Source of the DNA: Aerococcus viridans
GTDB lineage: Bacteria; Bacillota; Bacilli; Lactobacillales; Aerococcaceae
Direction: 5' to 3'
DNA length: 64,000 nt
Assembly (NCBI RefSeq): GCF_002083135.2
Contig: NZ_NBTM02000001.1
Span: 744,001-808,000, forward strand
The position numbers were made by a program, and so were the translations under genes. The stretch's first letter is position 1; every line of letters starts with the position of its first letter. The notes under the pieces were generated by a model. The model did not search any database, was not told the DNA's origin, and was given only the letters and a program-made list of their open reading frames with translations. Positions 25,115-34,483 of this stretch are shown here, one piece after another.

Positions 25115-27211
25115 TTAATTGGCTTGTAATTTCTTATAAGCACGGCGTAACATCCGTGCGTTCACTGCACAGACAACGGTAGACAATGACATAATAATAG
25201 CTGACAAAGCTGGTCCAAGGACAATACCTAGTCCAGCAAAAACACCAGCGGCTAGTGGAATAGCCACCACATTATAACCCGCACCCCACATGAGGTTTTG
25301 ATTGATCTTTTGTTTAGTTGCTTTTGATAGGTTAAGAATATTTAAAACATCATGGATATTTGAATCAACCAAGATGATATCGCCTGTTTCTCTCGCAACA
25401 TCTGTCCCTGCACCAATTGCAATCCCTAAATCAGCTTGAGCAAGGGCCGGCGCATCGTTGACCCCATCACCAACCATGGCAACACGTCCACCATCTGCTT
25501 GTAATGCCTTGATTTTGCTGGCTTTTTCATCAGATAAAACTTCTGCGAAGACACCATCTAAATGGAGCGCTTGACCTACTGAATCTGCCACTTGTTGGTT
25601 ATCACCCGTTAACATCAGCACTTGAATCCCTTTATTTTGCAGTTGAGCGACTACTTGCTTCGCTTCTTCACGGACAATATCCGACACTGCAATAGCACCA
25701 ACTAACACCTGATCATAGATAACAAAGACAACAGTACGCCCTTTAGAAGCAGAGGCCTTAAAAGCTTCTTCATCAAATGTATAACCTGCTTGTCTAGTAG
25801 CTTTTGGACTTAGGATTTGAATATTCTTCCCATCTACAGTCCCTTCAAGTCCTTTACCGGTTAGATTGTGATAATCCGCGACCTGTAATTTTTCGATCTT
25901 TCTACTTTCAGCTTCTTTCACAATACCTCGAGCAATTGGATGCTCAGATTGGCTTTCAATCGCGTAGACAATTTGTAAAAGAGAAGTTTCATTAAACTTG
26001 CCATCCATAACAGTAATCTCGTCTACCCCAAACTCACCTTGAGTAAGGGTTCCTGTCTTATCAAAAACGATTTTATCTATCTTATGAGCGTCTTCAAATG
26101 CGATACGGTTTTGAATAAATAAGCCAGATTCAGCAGCTAAGGACGTAGATTCAGCATTTACCAAGGGAACTGCCAGCCCAAGTGCATGCGGACATGCGAT
26201 AACAAAGGTTGCTACCATAAACTGTAAACCCATTAGATAACCGTCGATAGCAGTCCAAGCAACAAAGGCAATAATCCCTACAACTAAAGCGATATAAAAT
26301 AGATATTTAGCCCAGACATCAGCAATGGATTGCGCCTTAGATTTTTGTGCTTGTGCGTCAGTAACTAAGTTAATAATCTGAGCTAAATAAGTATCCGTAC
26401 CCGTTTTCGATACAATAGCTTTTAGGATACCGTCACCGTTAATAGCACCCCCAACAATCTGTGCATCCGCTTCTTTTAATACGGGAACAGATTCACCAGT
26501 TAACATCGATTCATCTACTTCAGAGTGCCCTTCATAAACTGTAGCGTCGATAGGAATCTTCGCACCTGGCCGGATGAAGATACGGTCGCCCTTCTTCAAT
26601 TGGTCGACTTTTACTTCACTTGTTGATCCGTCTTCATGAATCACTTCAGCATCTGATGGTAAGAGTTTAGCTAGTGATTCAACGGCATTACCAGCTGACA
26701 TTTGCGCTTTCATCTCAATGTAATGTCCCGCCAACATAATCAATATCAAGCTAGCAAGTTCAAAATAATAGTTCATTCCACTAATAAAGAAGGTGGTTAA
26801 AACCGAATAGACATAAGCTGCGACAATCGCTAGAGAAATCAACATCATCATACCCGGAACCCCCGATTTCAATTCATGCCAAGCATGACTTAAGAAGGGC
26901 TTACCTCCGTAAAAGAATACAATAGTAGCAAGGCCAAATTCTAAAAGCCCTTGGCCCGGAAAATCAATATGATAACCAAGCAAGTGCATTAACATAGGTG
27001 CAATAATCGCTAACGGGATAGATAATACCAAAACTACCCAGAAACGTTGCTTAAAATCAGCCATCATATGAGCGCTGTGTCCGTCATGTCCATGACCATC
27101 GTGGCCACTATGATCATGGTGGTCACGGTTATGCTCTCCGTGATTCATATGTTCATGGTCGTGATCATGGTGCATATCCTGATGATGTTTTGTCTTATTT
27201 TCTTTATTCAT
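25115..27211 (-). CDS. copB: Copper-type P1B-3 ATPase CopB
   Basis: Copper/silver-exporting ATPase. The first 50 residues are rich in His-Asp pairs (HHDHDHEHMNHG, DGHGHDGHSAH). The metal motif ACPHALGLAVPL (CPH) defines CopB; TGES, FDKTGTLTQG, SEHPIA and MVGDGVNDAPAL are in place. Length 698, normal. The promoter contains a cop box, so it should be induced through CopY, which is not in the window. The gene is separate from copZ-copA at 42-44.6 kb but shares the box. It borders the right repeat of the island yet resembles the core genes in composition. Confidence 0.95.
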   Translation of the reverse strand: MNKENKTKHHQDMHHDHDHEHMNHGEHNRDHHDHSGHDGHGHDGHSAHMMADFKQRFWVVLVLSIPLAIIAPMLMHLLGYHIDFPGQGLLEFGLATIVFFYGGKPFLSHAWHELKSGVPGMMMLISLAIVAAYVYSVLTTFFISGMNYYFELASLILIMLAGHYIEMKAQMSAGNAVESLAKLLPSDAEVIHEDGSTSEVKVDQLKKGDRIFIRPGAKIPIDATVYEGHSEVDESMLTGESVPVLKEADAQIVGGAINGDGILKAIVSKTGTDTYLAQIINLVTDAQAQKSKAQSIADVWAKYLFYIALVVGIIAFVAWTAIDGYLMGLQFMVATFVIACPHALGLAVPLVNAESTSLAAESGLFIQNRIAFEDAHKIDKIVFDKTGTLTQGEFGVDEITVMDGKFNETSLLQIVYAIESQSEHPIARGIVKEAESRKIEKLQVADYHNLTGKGLEGTVDGKNIQILSPKATRQAGYTFDEEAFKASASKGRTVVFVIYDQVLVGAIAVSDIVREEAKQVVAQLQNKGIQVLMLTGDNQQVADSVGQALHLDGVFAEVLSDEKASKIKALQADGGRVAMVGDGVNDAPALAQADLGIAIGAGTDVARETGDIILVDSNIHDVLNILNLSKATKQKINQNLMWGAGYNVVAIPLAAGVFAGLGIVLGPALSAIIMSLSTVVCAVNARMLRRAYKKLQAN

Positions 27212-27774
27212 TATTTCCTGCCTCCTACTGCATGATAATTATATTTGTTTACGTTTGTAAACTATATTTGATTTAAGTATAATTGTCTTATTTTGAAAAT
27301 GCAAATAATCATGCATACATCCAGGATACTTTTTTCTAGGTTAAGATATTCAAAACTACCGAAATTTAGATTATTCTTGTACAAACCACTATATATGATA
27401 TATTGTTATTATAATAATACTATATATTGTGTTTAAATGAATTTTTTCATGTTATAGTAATAAGGCAGTATTCTTGGTAAAAGTAGTTCATGAACTATTA
27501 CATTAAGATACTTTTGACGATGTATTAGTTGACGACCGTTTCCTACAAAATCAAATGAATTTAACTTTAAAGTTTATAGGGAGTGGAAACCAGCAAATTT
27601 CAAAAAATTGAGCTTGTACTTTTGATAAATAATGATAGATTGCATATAAGTAATCATTTTATCGGTTTACAAATATCAAATGCCCTTTTATTCTGAGATA
27701 GGTATAGAATGATTTTTTAGCTAAACCATTTCATTTAAAGGTTTAAGATTTTTAAAAAAGTTAGGAGTTACACA
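27212..27774. promoter_or_regulatory. CopB promoter region with a cop box, otherwise AT-rich
   Basis: TACGTTTGTA at 27250-27259 (TACAAACGTA on minus) fits the CopY box TACANNYGTA. It lies beside a TATAAT -10 box at 27238-27243 (minus). The rest, toward the kinase gene, has no recognisable gene; TAGTTCATGAACTA at 27484-27497 is a 14-bp palindrome of unknown role. Confidence 0.7.
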
Positions 27775-28449
27775 ATGACAATGATAACCGTTGGTGGGAT
27801 GATTGGCTTAGGTAAAACCACCGTTACAAACTTAATCAGAGATGAATTAGACTTTAAACCCTTCTACGAATCAGTTGAAGATAACATTATGCTACCTTAC
27901 TTTTATAAAGCTAGTCCAGAAGAGCAATTGTTGAAGCGCTATCCATTTTTAACACAATTGGATTTTTTGAATTCACGATTTAAAACAATTAAGCAAGCTT
28001 CTAGAGAAGATAAGTCAGTTTTAGATCGATCTATTTTTGAAGATTGGTACTTTGCTAGAGTGAATACAGACATTGGCCGTATTAGTGAAGAAGAGTTTTC
28101 AATTTACGAAAATCTATCTCGTAATATGATGGAAGAATTAGCTGAAATCCCGCGCAAGCATCCTGATTTAATGTTGTATCTACATGGCTCTTTTGAAACA
28201 GTGATGACTCGCATCGAAAACCGTGGACGTGATTTTGAACAAGGAGAGGAACTCACCAACTATTACCACCGCTTATGGTCTGGTTATGATGATTGGGTGG
28301 AAAATCACTATAATCAATCCAAAGTGATGTTCATTGATATGGAAAAATACGACTTGGTCAAGTACCCCCACCATCAAAATGTCTTAATTCAAGATATTAA
28401 AGACTTTATGATTGAAAATGATATTGTGACTGCTGACACATTTGAATAA
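27775..28449 (+). CDS. Deoxynucleoside kinase (dAK/dGK type)
   Basis: Phosphorylates deoxyribonucleosides for salvage. P-loop GGMIGLGKTT at residues 8-17, the substrate-site ERS-like motif VLDRSIFEDWYF, and the LID arginines RIENRGRDFE are visible. Length 224. AGGAG is 7 nt before the ATG. It opens a three-gene run with an HD phosphohydrolase and a nucleoside deoxyribosyltransferase, which fits deoxynucleoside and dNTP recycling. Another kinase of this family lies at 35.9 kb. Which base each prefers cannot be read from the sequence. Confidence 0.9.
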   Translation: MTMITVGGMIGLGKTTVTNLIRDELDFKPFYESVEDNIMLPYFYKASPEEQLLKRYPFLTQLDFLNSRFKTIKQASREDKSVLDRSIFEDWYFARVNTDIGRISEEEFSIYENLSRNMMEELAEIPRKHPDLMLYLHGSFETVMTRIENRGRDFEQGEELTNYYHRLWSGYDDWVENHYNQSKVMFIDMEKYDLVKYPHHQNVLIQDIKDFMIENDIVTADTFE

Positions 28450-28477
28450 AATACTGTTTGGTTAAGGAGATGGGCAA

Positions 28478-29143
28478 ATGGAAATGGTAATACGGCTTAA
28501 AAAAATTCAAGATTTTGCAAGAGAACGCATGGCGTTTGACCCCACTGGTCATGATTACTGGCATGCAGATCGAGTTGCTAACCTTGCTAAAACCCTTTAT
28601 ATAGAAGATCATGGTGAAAGTAATACTGAGGCTTTGATCATCATTGAAGCTGCTGCTTATTTACATGATACAATTGATGACAAGCTAGTTTCAGATATTA
28701 TTTTTAGTCAAATGGAAGTTGAACAACTTTTAGATGAGTTATGTCTTTCGCCAGCTAGTCGAGAAAATATTCTTTATACTATTCAACATATGTCCTACTC
28801 AAAAAACTTAACCACCCAATATGATTTGTCTGTTGAAGGCCAATACGTTCAGGATGCAGACCGAATTGATGCCCTTGGTGCAATGGGTATTGCTCGCACT
28901 TTTGCCTACGGCGGTCACGCTAATAACGAAATCTATAATCCAAAAATCCCTGTGATTGATGTGCAGAATAAAGATGATTACCGCAACCATCCTTCAACTG
29001 CAATTAACCATTTTCATGAAAAACTTCTTAAACTAGAACATTCTATGAATACAGAAGCTGGCAAAGAGATTGCGCATGAGCGGACACTTTTTATGCGACA
29101 ATTTCTTGACCAATTTATGGCTGAATGGCAAGGAAATATTTAA
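28478..29143 (+). CDS. HD-domain phosphohydrolase (YpgQ/YedJ-like)
   Basis: Soluble metal-dependent hydrolase of 221 residues. HDYWHADRV at 25-33, the HD pair at 63-64 (YLHDTIDD) and QDADRIDALG further on make the H...HD...D metal site. The group includes Bacillus YpgQ, reported to act as a dNTP pyrophosphohydrolase; a nucleotide substrate fits the flanking kinase and deoxyribosyltransferase. AAGGAG is 8 nt before the ATG. It follows the kinase by 28 nt and is probably cotranscribed. Confidence 0.85.
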   Translation: MEMVIRLKKIQDFARERMAFDPTGHDYWHADRVANLAKTLYIEDHGESNTEALIIIEAAAYLHDTIDDKLVSDIIFSQMEVEQLLDELCLSPASRENILYTIQHMSYSKNLTTQYDLSVEGQYVQDADRIDALGAMGIARTFAYGGHANNEIYNPKIPVIDVQNKDDYRNHPSTAINHFHEKLLKLEHSMNTEAGKEIAHERTLFMRQFLDQFMAEWQGNI

Positions 29144-29212
29144 ACAATTCGTATTATTTATTGTAGAATATAATTAGCAAGTCATTTTGAATTTAAGAAA
29201 GAGGTTATATCA

Positions 29213-29716
29213 TTGGATAAACGTAAAGATACTTCAGCAAGCACTAAGCTATATCTAGCAACACCTTTTTTCAATCCTGACCAAGTTCGCCGTGTAGATG
29301 AGGCGACAAAAGCCTTAAATGCAAACCCTACTGTTGGTGTTGTTCATTTCCCATTTGATCACCAATACAAAGACACATCTTTTGACCGTGATCCAGAAGG
29401 TATTTTTGGTTCATTTGAATGGCAAGTAGCGACTTATCAAAACGACCTATCTGCAATGAATACTGCAGACGCTGGTGTTTTCTTATATGACGTTGAAAAC
29501 GTTGATGACGGTACAGCCTTTGAGTTAGGTTTTATGCGTGCGATGCACAAACCTGCTATCGTTGTCTTATTAAGTGAAAATGGTTTAGAAAATAAAGAAT
29601 TAAACTTGATGATTGCGCGTGGAGGTACTTACTTCATGACTGATATCAATGAATTAGCAACTTATGACTTCAACCACTTCCCAACAAACCCACTTCCAGA
29701 TATGGATGTTATCTAA
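29213..29716 (+). CDS. Nucleoside 2-deoxyribosyltransferase
   Basis: Swaps the base on 2'-deoxynucleosides, a salvage reaction typical of lactobacilli. The catalytic block DDGTAFELGFMRAMHKPAI carries the nucleophilic Glu; YLATPFFNPDQ near the start shapes the active site. Length 167, normal. The start is TTG: AAGAAAGAGG lies 8 nt upstream and the next in-frame ATG is far into the conserved domain. It is the last gene of the kinase-HD-transferase operon and is followed by a terminator. Confidence 0.92.
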   Translation: MDKRKDTSASTKLYLATPFFNPDQVRRVDEATKALNANPTVGVVHFPFDHQYKDTSFDRDPEGIFGSFEWQVATYQNDLSAMNTADAGVFLYDVENVDDGTAFELGFMRAMHKPAIVVLLSENGLENKELNLMIARGGTYFMTDINELATYDFNHFPTNPLPDMDVI

Positions 29717-29723
29717 AAAAATG

Positions 29724-29753
29724 AAAAAGCATCAGGTTGGCCTGGTGCTTTTT
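29724..29753 (+). terminator. Terminator of the nucleoside-salvage operon
   Basis: AAAAAGCATCAGG with CCTGGTGCTTTTT, loop TTGG. Confidence 0.85.
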
Positions 29754-29766
29754 GTATACCAAAAAA

Positions 29767-29797
29767 GCATGAAAGAAATTTTACCACCCTTTCATGC
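29767..29797 (-). terminator. Terminator downstream of ilvE (29.9 kb copy)
   Basis: GCATGAAAG faces CTTTCATGC with a 13-nt loop; the A run at its left gives a T run on the minus strand. Confidence 0.65.
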
Positions 29798-29878
29798 CTT
29801 TTAATATGTTCATTAAAGATCAAACAATCCATTCGTTTTTTTATCAGGCTAATCACTTTTGGTCGTTATGTTTTTACT

Positions 29879-30898
29879 TTAAACTTTAACAATCCAACCT
29901 TCAGGTGCTTCAACGTCACCATTTTGGATGCCCACTAATTCATCATACAATTTTTTAGTGATTGGGCCTACTTCAGTTTCTGAATAGAATACATGTTTAT
30001 GGTCGTTATGGGTAATAAATGATACTGGTGAAATAACAGCCGCTGTACCACATGCTCCTGCTTCGCTAAAGCGGTCTAAATCATCAATATACACATCGCC
30101 TTCTTCAACTTCTAAGCCTAAACGATGTTCAGCTAACCAAAGTAATGAGTATTTAGTGATTGACGGTAAGATTGAAGGTGACTTAGGGGTCACAAATTTA
30201 TTGGTATCTTTTTCAATACCAAAGAAGTTTGCGGAACCTACTTCTTCAATTTTCGTATGTGTAGCCGGATCTAAGTATACAACGTCAGAGTATCCTTGTT
30301 CTTTGGCTTCAATTCCTGGCTGTAAACTACCCGCATAGTTTCCACCAACCTTTGCTGCTCCTGTACCATGAGGTGCTGCACGGTCAAATTCAGATGTTGT
30401 AAAGGCTGTTGGCACCATACCACCTTTGAAGTAACGGCCCACAGGCATGGCAAATACTGTGAAGATATATTCTTTTGCTGCATGCACACCAATATTATCC
30501 CCTACGCCAATTAATGTTGGACGTAGGTAGAATGATGCACCTGTACCATATGGTGGCACATATTCAGCATTTGCTTTAATCACTTCTTTAACCGCATGAA
30601 TAAAGTCCTCTTCTGGTACTTCAGGCATCACTAAACGAGCTGCTGATGCATTTAAACGTTTCGCATTTTGGTCAGGACGAAAAATTTGGATATCGCCTTC
30701 TTTTGTTTTAAATGCCTTCAATCCTTCAAAAGCACCTTGTCCGTAATGTAAAATTGGTGCCCCTTCTTCAATCTGAATCGTATTTTCAGTTTCCAAACCA
30801 CTCTTATACCATTCGCCATCTTTCCAATAGGCACGCCAACGGTATGGTAAGTTTATATATTCAAAACCTAATTCTTCCCAATTGATATCTACTGTCAT
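29879..30898 (-). CDS. ilvE: Branched-chain amino acid aminotransferase (canonical copy)
   Basis: Fold-type IV PLP enzyme that interconverts Leu, Ile and Val with their 2-oxo acids. ILHYGQGAFEGLKAF and the PLP-lysine block GTGAAKVGGNYAGSL are the normal IlvE motifs; SEAGACGTAAVISP near the C-terminus binds the phosphate. The start at 30898 has AAAGGA 8 nt upstream; an ATG nine bases earlier overlaps that site. Length 339. A second, divergent copy is at 59.4 kb. Monocistronic here, with an inverted repeat in its upstream region. Confidence 0.95.
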   Translation of the reverse strand: MTVDINWEELGFEYINLPYRWRAYWKDGEWYKSGLETENTIQIEEGAPILHYGQGAFEGLKAFKTKEGDIQIFRPDQNAKRLNASAARLVMPEVPEEDFIHAVKEVIKANAEYVPPYGTGASFYLRPTLIGVGDNIGVHAAKEYIFTVFAMPVGRYFKGGMVPTAFTTSEFDRAAPHGTGAAKVGGNYAGSLQPGIEAKEQGYSDVVYLDPATHTKIEEVGSANFFGIEKDTNKFVTPKSPSILPSITKYSLLWLAEHRLGLEVEEGDVYIDDLDRFSEAGACGTAAVISPVSFITHNDHKHVFYSETEVGPITKKLYDELVGIQNGDVEAPEGWIVKV

Positions 30899-31014
30899 GC
30901 TACTCATCCTTTCAAATCATCTGTTTATATGAAATTCGTGTTGGTTTGGATATCATTCATCTAAGCAAATAAACGCCTCTCACGATTCATTAATATACTA
31001 TTAGTTTAACACTA

Positions 31015-31069
31015 TTTATTAGAAATAGGGTAGTTTATTTCTAATAAAAATGAGAATAAATCTCATTTT
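31015..31069. repeat. Two adjacent inverted repeats between ilvE and lrgB
   Basis: TTTATTAGAAATA (31015-31027) and TATTTCTAATAAA (31036-31048) are perfect 13-bp arms; next to them AAAATGAGA and TCTCATTTT (31047-31069) form a second hairpin. The first may be an operator for ilvE; no known box was matched. Confidence 0.5.
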
Positions 31070-31097
31070 ATTGTTTTTTGCTTTTTTATAAATAAAT

Positions 31098-31130
31098 AAA
31101 AAGTGTTGTCCAAAATAGACAACACTTTTT
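31098..31130 (-). terminator. Terminator of lrgAB
   Basis: AAAAAGTGTTGTC faces GACAACACTTTTT, perfect 13-bp arms, loop of 7 nt. Confidence 0.9.
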
Positions 31131-31163
31131 GAAATATATTTAGTAACTAGCGCTTACCAATTT

Positions 31164-31856
31164 TTATAGGAAACCTGCAACGATTGGTACTAAAATAGCA
31201 ATCACAATACCAGATACTACCATGGCAATACTTGACATTGCCCCTTGTAACTCATTAGTTTTCATCGATTCTGCAGTACCCATAGCGTGACTTGAAGTAC
31301 CCATAGCTAAACCACGTGCAAAATATGAATCAATTTTTAGAAGTTTGAAGATCCATTCGTTCACCACAACACCAAAGATACCCGTCAAAACAACTGAACC
31401 AACAATAATCGGTGTAACACCACCAATAATCTTCGTAATATCAATAGCAATCGCTGTGGTTACTGATTTAGCTAATACTGAACGTAAAATTTCTTCGTCC
31501 ATATTAAAGATAACAGCGACAATCAAGACACTCACAACTGCTGTAATCATTGCTGAAACAACAGTAATGATAATTGTCCAGAAGTTTTCTTTTAAAATAT
31601 GGCGTTGTTTATATACTGGAATGGCTAAAGAAATAGTCGCTGGTGTTAAAAGATAAGACACAAAGCTGGCGCTCTCTTGGTAAACAGGAACATTCACCTT
31701 GCCAACAACTAAGATAGCAATAATTAAAATAACTGCAATTAACAATGGGTTGGCAATAGGTGTTTTTAATTTCTTGTTTATCCAAAGGGCAATCATATAT
31801 ACGCCTAGTGTTAGGAATAAGCCAAAAGACGGTAATAAATCAAATAAACTATTCAT
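31164..31856 (-). CDS. lrgB: LrgB/CidB-family antiholin-like membrane protein
   Basis: Hydrophobic 230-residue protein with about six membrane spans. LrgB works with LrgA; the pair was linked to control of murein hydrolase activity and more recently to pyruvate uptake. The C-terminal block GLAMGTSSHAMGTAESMKTN is the signature of LrgB/CidB. Its ATG overlaps the lrgA stop (TAATG), so the two are translationally coupled. The LytSR two-component system that usually controls lrgAB is not in the window. Confidence 0.92.
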   Translation of the reverse strand: MNSLFDLLPSFGLFLTLGVYMIALWINKKLKTPIANPLLIAVILIIAILVVGKVNVPVYQESASFVSYLLTPATISLAIPVYKQRHILKENFWTIIITVVSAMITAVVSVLIVAVIFNMDEEILRSVLAKSVTTAIAIDITKIIGGVTPIIVGSVVLTGIFGVVVNEWIFKLLKIDSYFARGLAMGTSSHAMGTAESMKTNELQGAMSSIAMVVSGIVIAILVPIVAGFL

Positions 31857-32224
31857 TATTTTTTTCCTCCGTTCTTAGCATCCTGACGTTTTTGTAGCGA
31901 TTGTGCCACAAGACCAGCAACAGCCATTACAAGGACAGTTGTCACGGAAATTATCACTGACCATGATAACAAATGCGGCTGTAAACTTGCCCAAGAGGTA
32001 ATAAAACCAGCACCTGGCACTACGAACATAGCAGGCATTACGGCAATTAACCATTCTCCTACATTTTCAACTTGTTCCATCTTTATCACACCAGTTATCA
32101 AGCAGACAAACAATATTAGCATGCCGTAAATTGAGGCTGGCAAAGGTAAAGGTAGTGTATGTGATAATACTTCAGCAATTAAAGTAATCACGATAATAAT
32201 AAAAGCTTGTTTCAAATACTTCAC
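31856..32224 (-). CDS. lrgA: LrgA/CidA-family holin-like membrane protein
   Basis: Small membrane protein of 122 residues with four hydrophobic segments and a basic C-terminus (QKRQDAKNGGKK). PLPLPASIYGMLILFVCL and MFVVPGAGF are family blocks. The start codon is GTG, with GGAGCG upstream; no ATG is nearby. Forms an overlapping pair with lrgB and begins 40 nt after the DUF2185 gene. Confidence 0.9.
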   Translation of the reverse strand: MKYLKQAFIIIVITLIAEVLSHTLPLPLPASIYGMLILFVCLITGVIKMEQVENVGEWLIAVMPAMFVVPGAGFITSWASLQPHLLSWSVIISVTTVLVMAVAGLVAQSLQKRQDAKNGGKK

Positions 32225-32264
32225 TTTTTTAACGCTCCATTCTATTTAGTTTCGGTAAAATTCG

Positions 32265-33089
32265 CTAAACCATTTTGGCTTTGCGATGATGCATCACGAG
32301 GTTAGCATACTCATTTTTGATTGCATGAAAGTCGTCAACTTTTAACCACTCATACATTTTGCCACCATACATCGTCAATTGTTGTTCAGCAACCGCTGTC
32401 CCATCATGCTTTAAGTTAGCGTAATGGTAAACGTATGCACTAGCTTTCTCTTGCTTTAGATTAAAATAATCCATCATAGTTCCCGCGATATCATCCAATT
32501 GCCTATCTGATAAGGTCGTATGCAAGGTTTTATTCCGCATTTCTACGAAGCCAAGTAATAAGCCTGTATTGAGGAAAATCTCCGTATCCGATAGTTCCTC
32601 TGCATCGCTTGTATGCATTAAATCTAATAGTTTTAGCATATCCACTTTTTCAGCAGATAATTGTAAGCTTTCAGCCATGGCAGTATGGGTTAATGTTGCC
32701 GTGGCCTCATTAAAATGTTGTACGAAGGCTTTTGACGAAAGTGGTAAGTCTTTATAGTTGGTTGCCGGTACAACTCGCTCAAAAGTATCGTTGTACACGA
32801 AATACTTGCTGCCATCTTTACTGGCTAGCTGAAAATCAGCTCCTTCTGGATACCAATAAATACCCGCTACAGTTGGTTCCAGTTCAGCAATTTTATTAAT
32901 ATCGACAAGAAGTATGCTCTTTCCGTCCATAATTTCAGTTTGCGTATCCGTCGCAGCAAAAAAACGCCAACCACTATCACTTGGCATCAAGCTCTTTTCA
33001 CGGAAGGCCCATAATAATGGCTGCTTACCTTCAAGTAGTGCTACCGAAGCTAAACAATTACCCCCGTTTGGAATCAATTGCTTGGTCAT
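32265..33089 (-). CDS. DUF2185-domain protein
   Basis: A 274-residue cytoplasmic protein. The N-terminal part (about residues 8-90) is a DUF2185 domain: GNCLASVALLEG, LLWAFREKSLMPSDSGWRFF and DIAELEPTVAGIYWYPEG-like text. Such domains also occur in polymorphic-toxin immunity proteins, but here no toxin is near. The C-terminal 180 residues are helical and were not recognised. The ATG at 33089 has GGAGG 7 nt away; the longer frame adds 20 residues without a site. Could be cotranscribed with lrgAB. Confidence 0.6.
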   Translation of the reverse strand: MTKQLIPNGGNCLASVALLEGKQPLLWAFREKSLMPSDSGWRFFAATDTQTEIMDGKSILLVDINKIAELEPTVAGIYWYPEGADFQLASKDGSKYFVYNDTFERVVPATNYKDLPLSSKAFVQHFNEATATLTHTAMAESLQLSAEKVDMLKLLDLMHTSDAEELSDTEIFLNTGLLLGFVEMRNKTLHTTLSDRQLDDIAGTMMDYFNLKQEKASAYVYHYANLKHDGTAVAEQQLTMYGGKMYEWLKVDDFHAIKNEYANLVMHHRKAKMV

Positions 33090-33176
33090 ATTTATCCTCC
33101 GCATATTGTTGTAGATCAAATGTTGTTGAATAGATTTGTCTGTATCCATTTTAGCATAAAAATCGGCAAAAAATAA

Positions 33177-34358
33177 TCATCCATTTGCCGAAAATATGCG
33201 GTTTATAATGGTTGTTAGCGATTGTATAAAATCAGTTTCCTGATCAATCATTGGGGTATGCCCCGCATCCGGTATAATCATCATTTCTTTTGTAGGTGCT
33301 TGAACCCTTTCAATCATTTTTTCAGACTGACTTCTTGGTACTTGGATATCATTTTCCCCAGAAATCAGGTAAAATGGCATACTGAATTCAAGGTCCCTTG
33401 CATATATATCTGTCGCTAATAACTCTCGATACAAGCGCTGGTTGAGTAATATACGATCAAGCATTTCCCGCTCACCTGCCGATAGCCTATCCACCTGATT
33501 GGTTAACAATAAAGGTAAATATTGGACAAAATCAGCTGTTCCAAACCCTAATTCACGCTGAACTGACCTTAAAATCGCCGCCTCATAAGCTAAAGTCAAA
33601 AAATTTTCCGTGTTAGGATAATCAGTTGAAATCTCACTTAATTGATCAAGTAGATCTTGACGCCCTAAACTTGTCGCCAATTCTCGCGTCTGACTTAAAG
33701 CCACTGCCTCATCCTCAACTGGTGTGACCACTTGCCCAATACCCACATAAAAAGCCACATCATCCGGATGGTCAAGCGCATAAGAGACCCCTAACGCCGA
33801 CCCCCATGAATGACCAACAATGCCCACTTGTTCAACCCCATAACGGGCCTTGGTATATGCAACTAAATCTGTTAAAGAAGCCTGTAAATCGACCATATTG
33901 GGTTCTACATTTGAATTAACTTCATAAGTTTGACCTGCACCAATCTGATCCCAAAAAAGTACATTCAGCTGATCAGATAAACCAACCAAAGTATCTGCTT
34001 GGTTTGTATAAGAAAAGCCTGGTCCCCCATGGAGGAAAATCGCCACCGGTAAGCCTTCACCCTGACCTACCTCATACACATACTGGTCTAGCCCATTCAA
34101 CCGCAGAAAATGACTCTCTTGAATGCCTGAATCTCTTAGCTCAACTGCCGGTAAATCAGCCAGTTTTGCATTAAATTGACTCAATGCCTCTTCTCCATTG
34201 GCCTCAAAATCTTTCGTGAAAAGGGATGGCTCTTCATCCAAGCTAGCAACCTCCTCATCCACATTCAGCGTATCCAAATCTACACCTTTATCCTGGTAAT
34301 TTAACCCGCAACCAGTAAGTACAACACTGGTTACCAATAACACAAGCCAGTTTTTCAT
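33177..34358 (-). CDS. Lipoprotein alpha/beta-hydrolase, proline iminopeptidase-like (S33)
   Basis: Surface-anchored hydrolase. Signal peptide with lipobox LTGC at residues 13-16. The S33 motifs are clear: FLHGGPGFSY (oxyanion loop), GIVGHSWGSALGVSYA (Ser nucleophile), SGENDIQVP (Asp) and PDAGHTPMID (His). Family members release N-terminal residues, often proline, from peptides; being a lipoprotein is unusual for that group, and other ester or amide substrates are possible. Length 393 including about 80 residues of linker before the catalytic domain. Stands alone. Confidence 0.8.
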   Translation of the reverse strand: MKNWLVLLVTSVVLTGCGLNYQDKGVDLDTLNVDEEVASLDEEPSLFTKDFEANGEEALSQFNAKLADLPAVELRDSGIQESHFLRLNGLDQYVYEVGQGEGLPVAIFLHGGPGFSYTNQADTLVGLSDQLNVLFWDQIGAGQTYEVNSNVEPNMVDLQASLTDLVAYTKARYGVEQVGIVGHSWGSALGVSYALDHPDDVAFYVGIGQVVTPVEDEAVALSQTRELATSLGRQDLLDQLSEISTDYPNTENFLTLAYEAAILRSVQRELGFGTADFVQYLPLLLTNQVDRLSAGEREMLDRILLNQRLYRELLATDIYARDLEFSMPFYLISGENDIQVPRSQSEKMIERVQAPTKEMMIIPDAGHTPMIDQETDFIQSLTTIINRIFSANG

Positions 34359-34483
34359 ACTATCTCCCCCTCTTTTCTATCATTATATAGAAAAAGACGC
34401 AGTGACAAATCACATACGCCCTTAAAATGAAATAGTAATCCATTATCAGCTTTTTTCTAGTTATTAGGAGAAGTAAGCCTAAT

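Noticed and set aside
33163-33191. Hairpin CGGCAAA/TTTGCCG near the end of the lipoprotein hydrolase gene
   Set aside because: It overlaps the coding end and lacks a proper T run; not confident enough to call a terminator.
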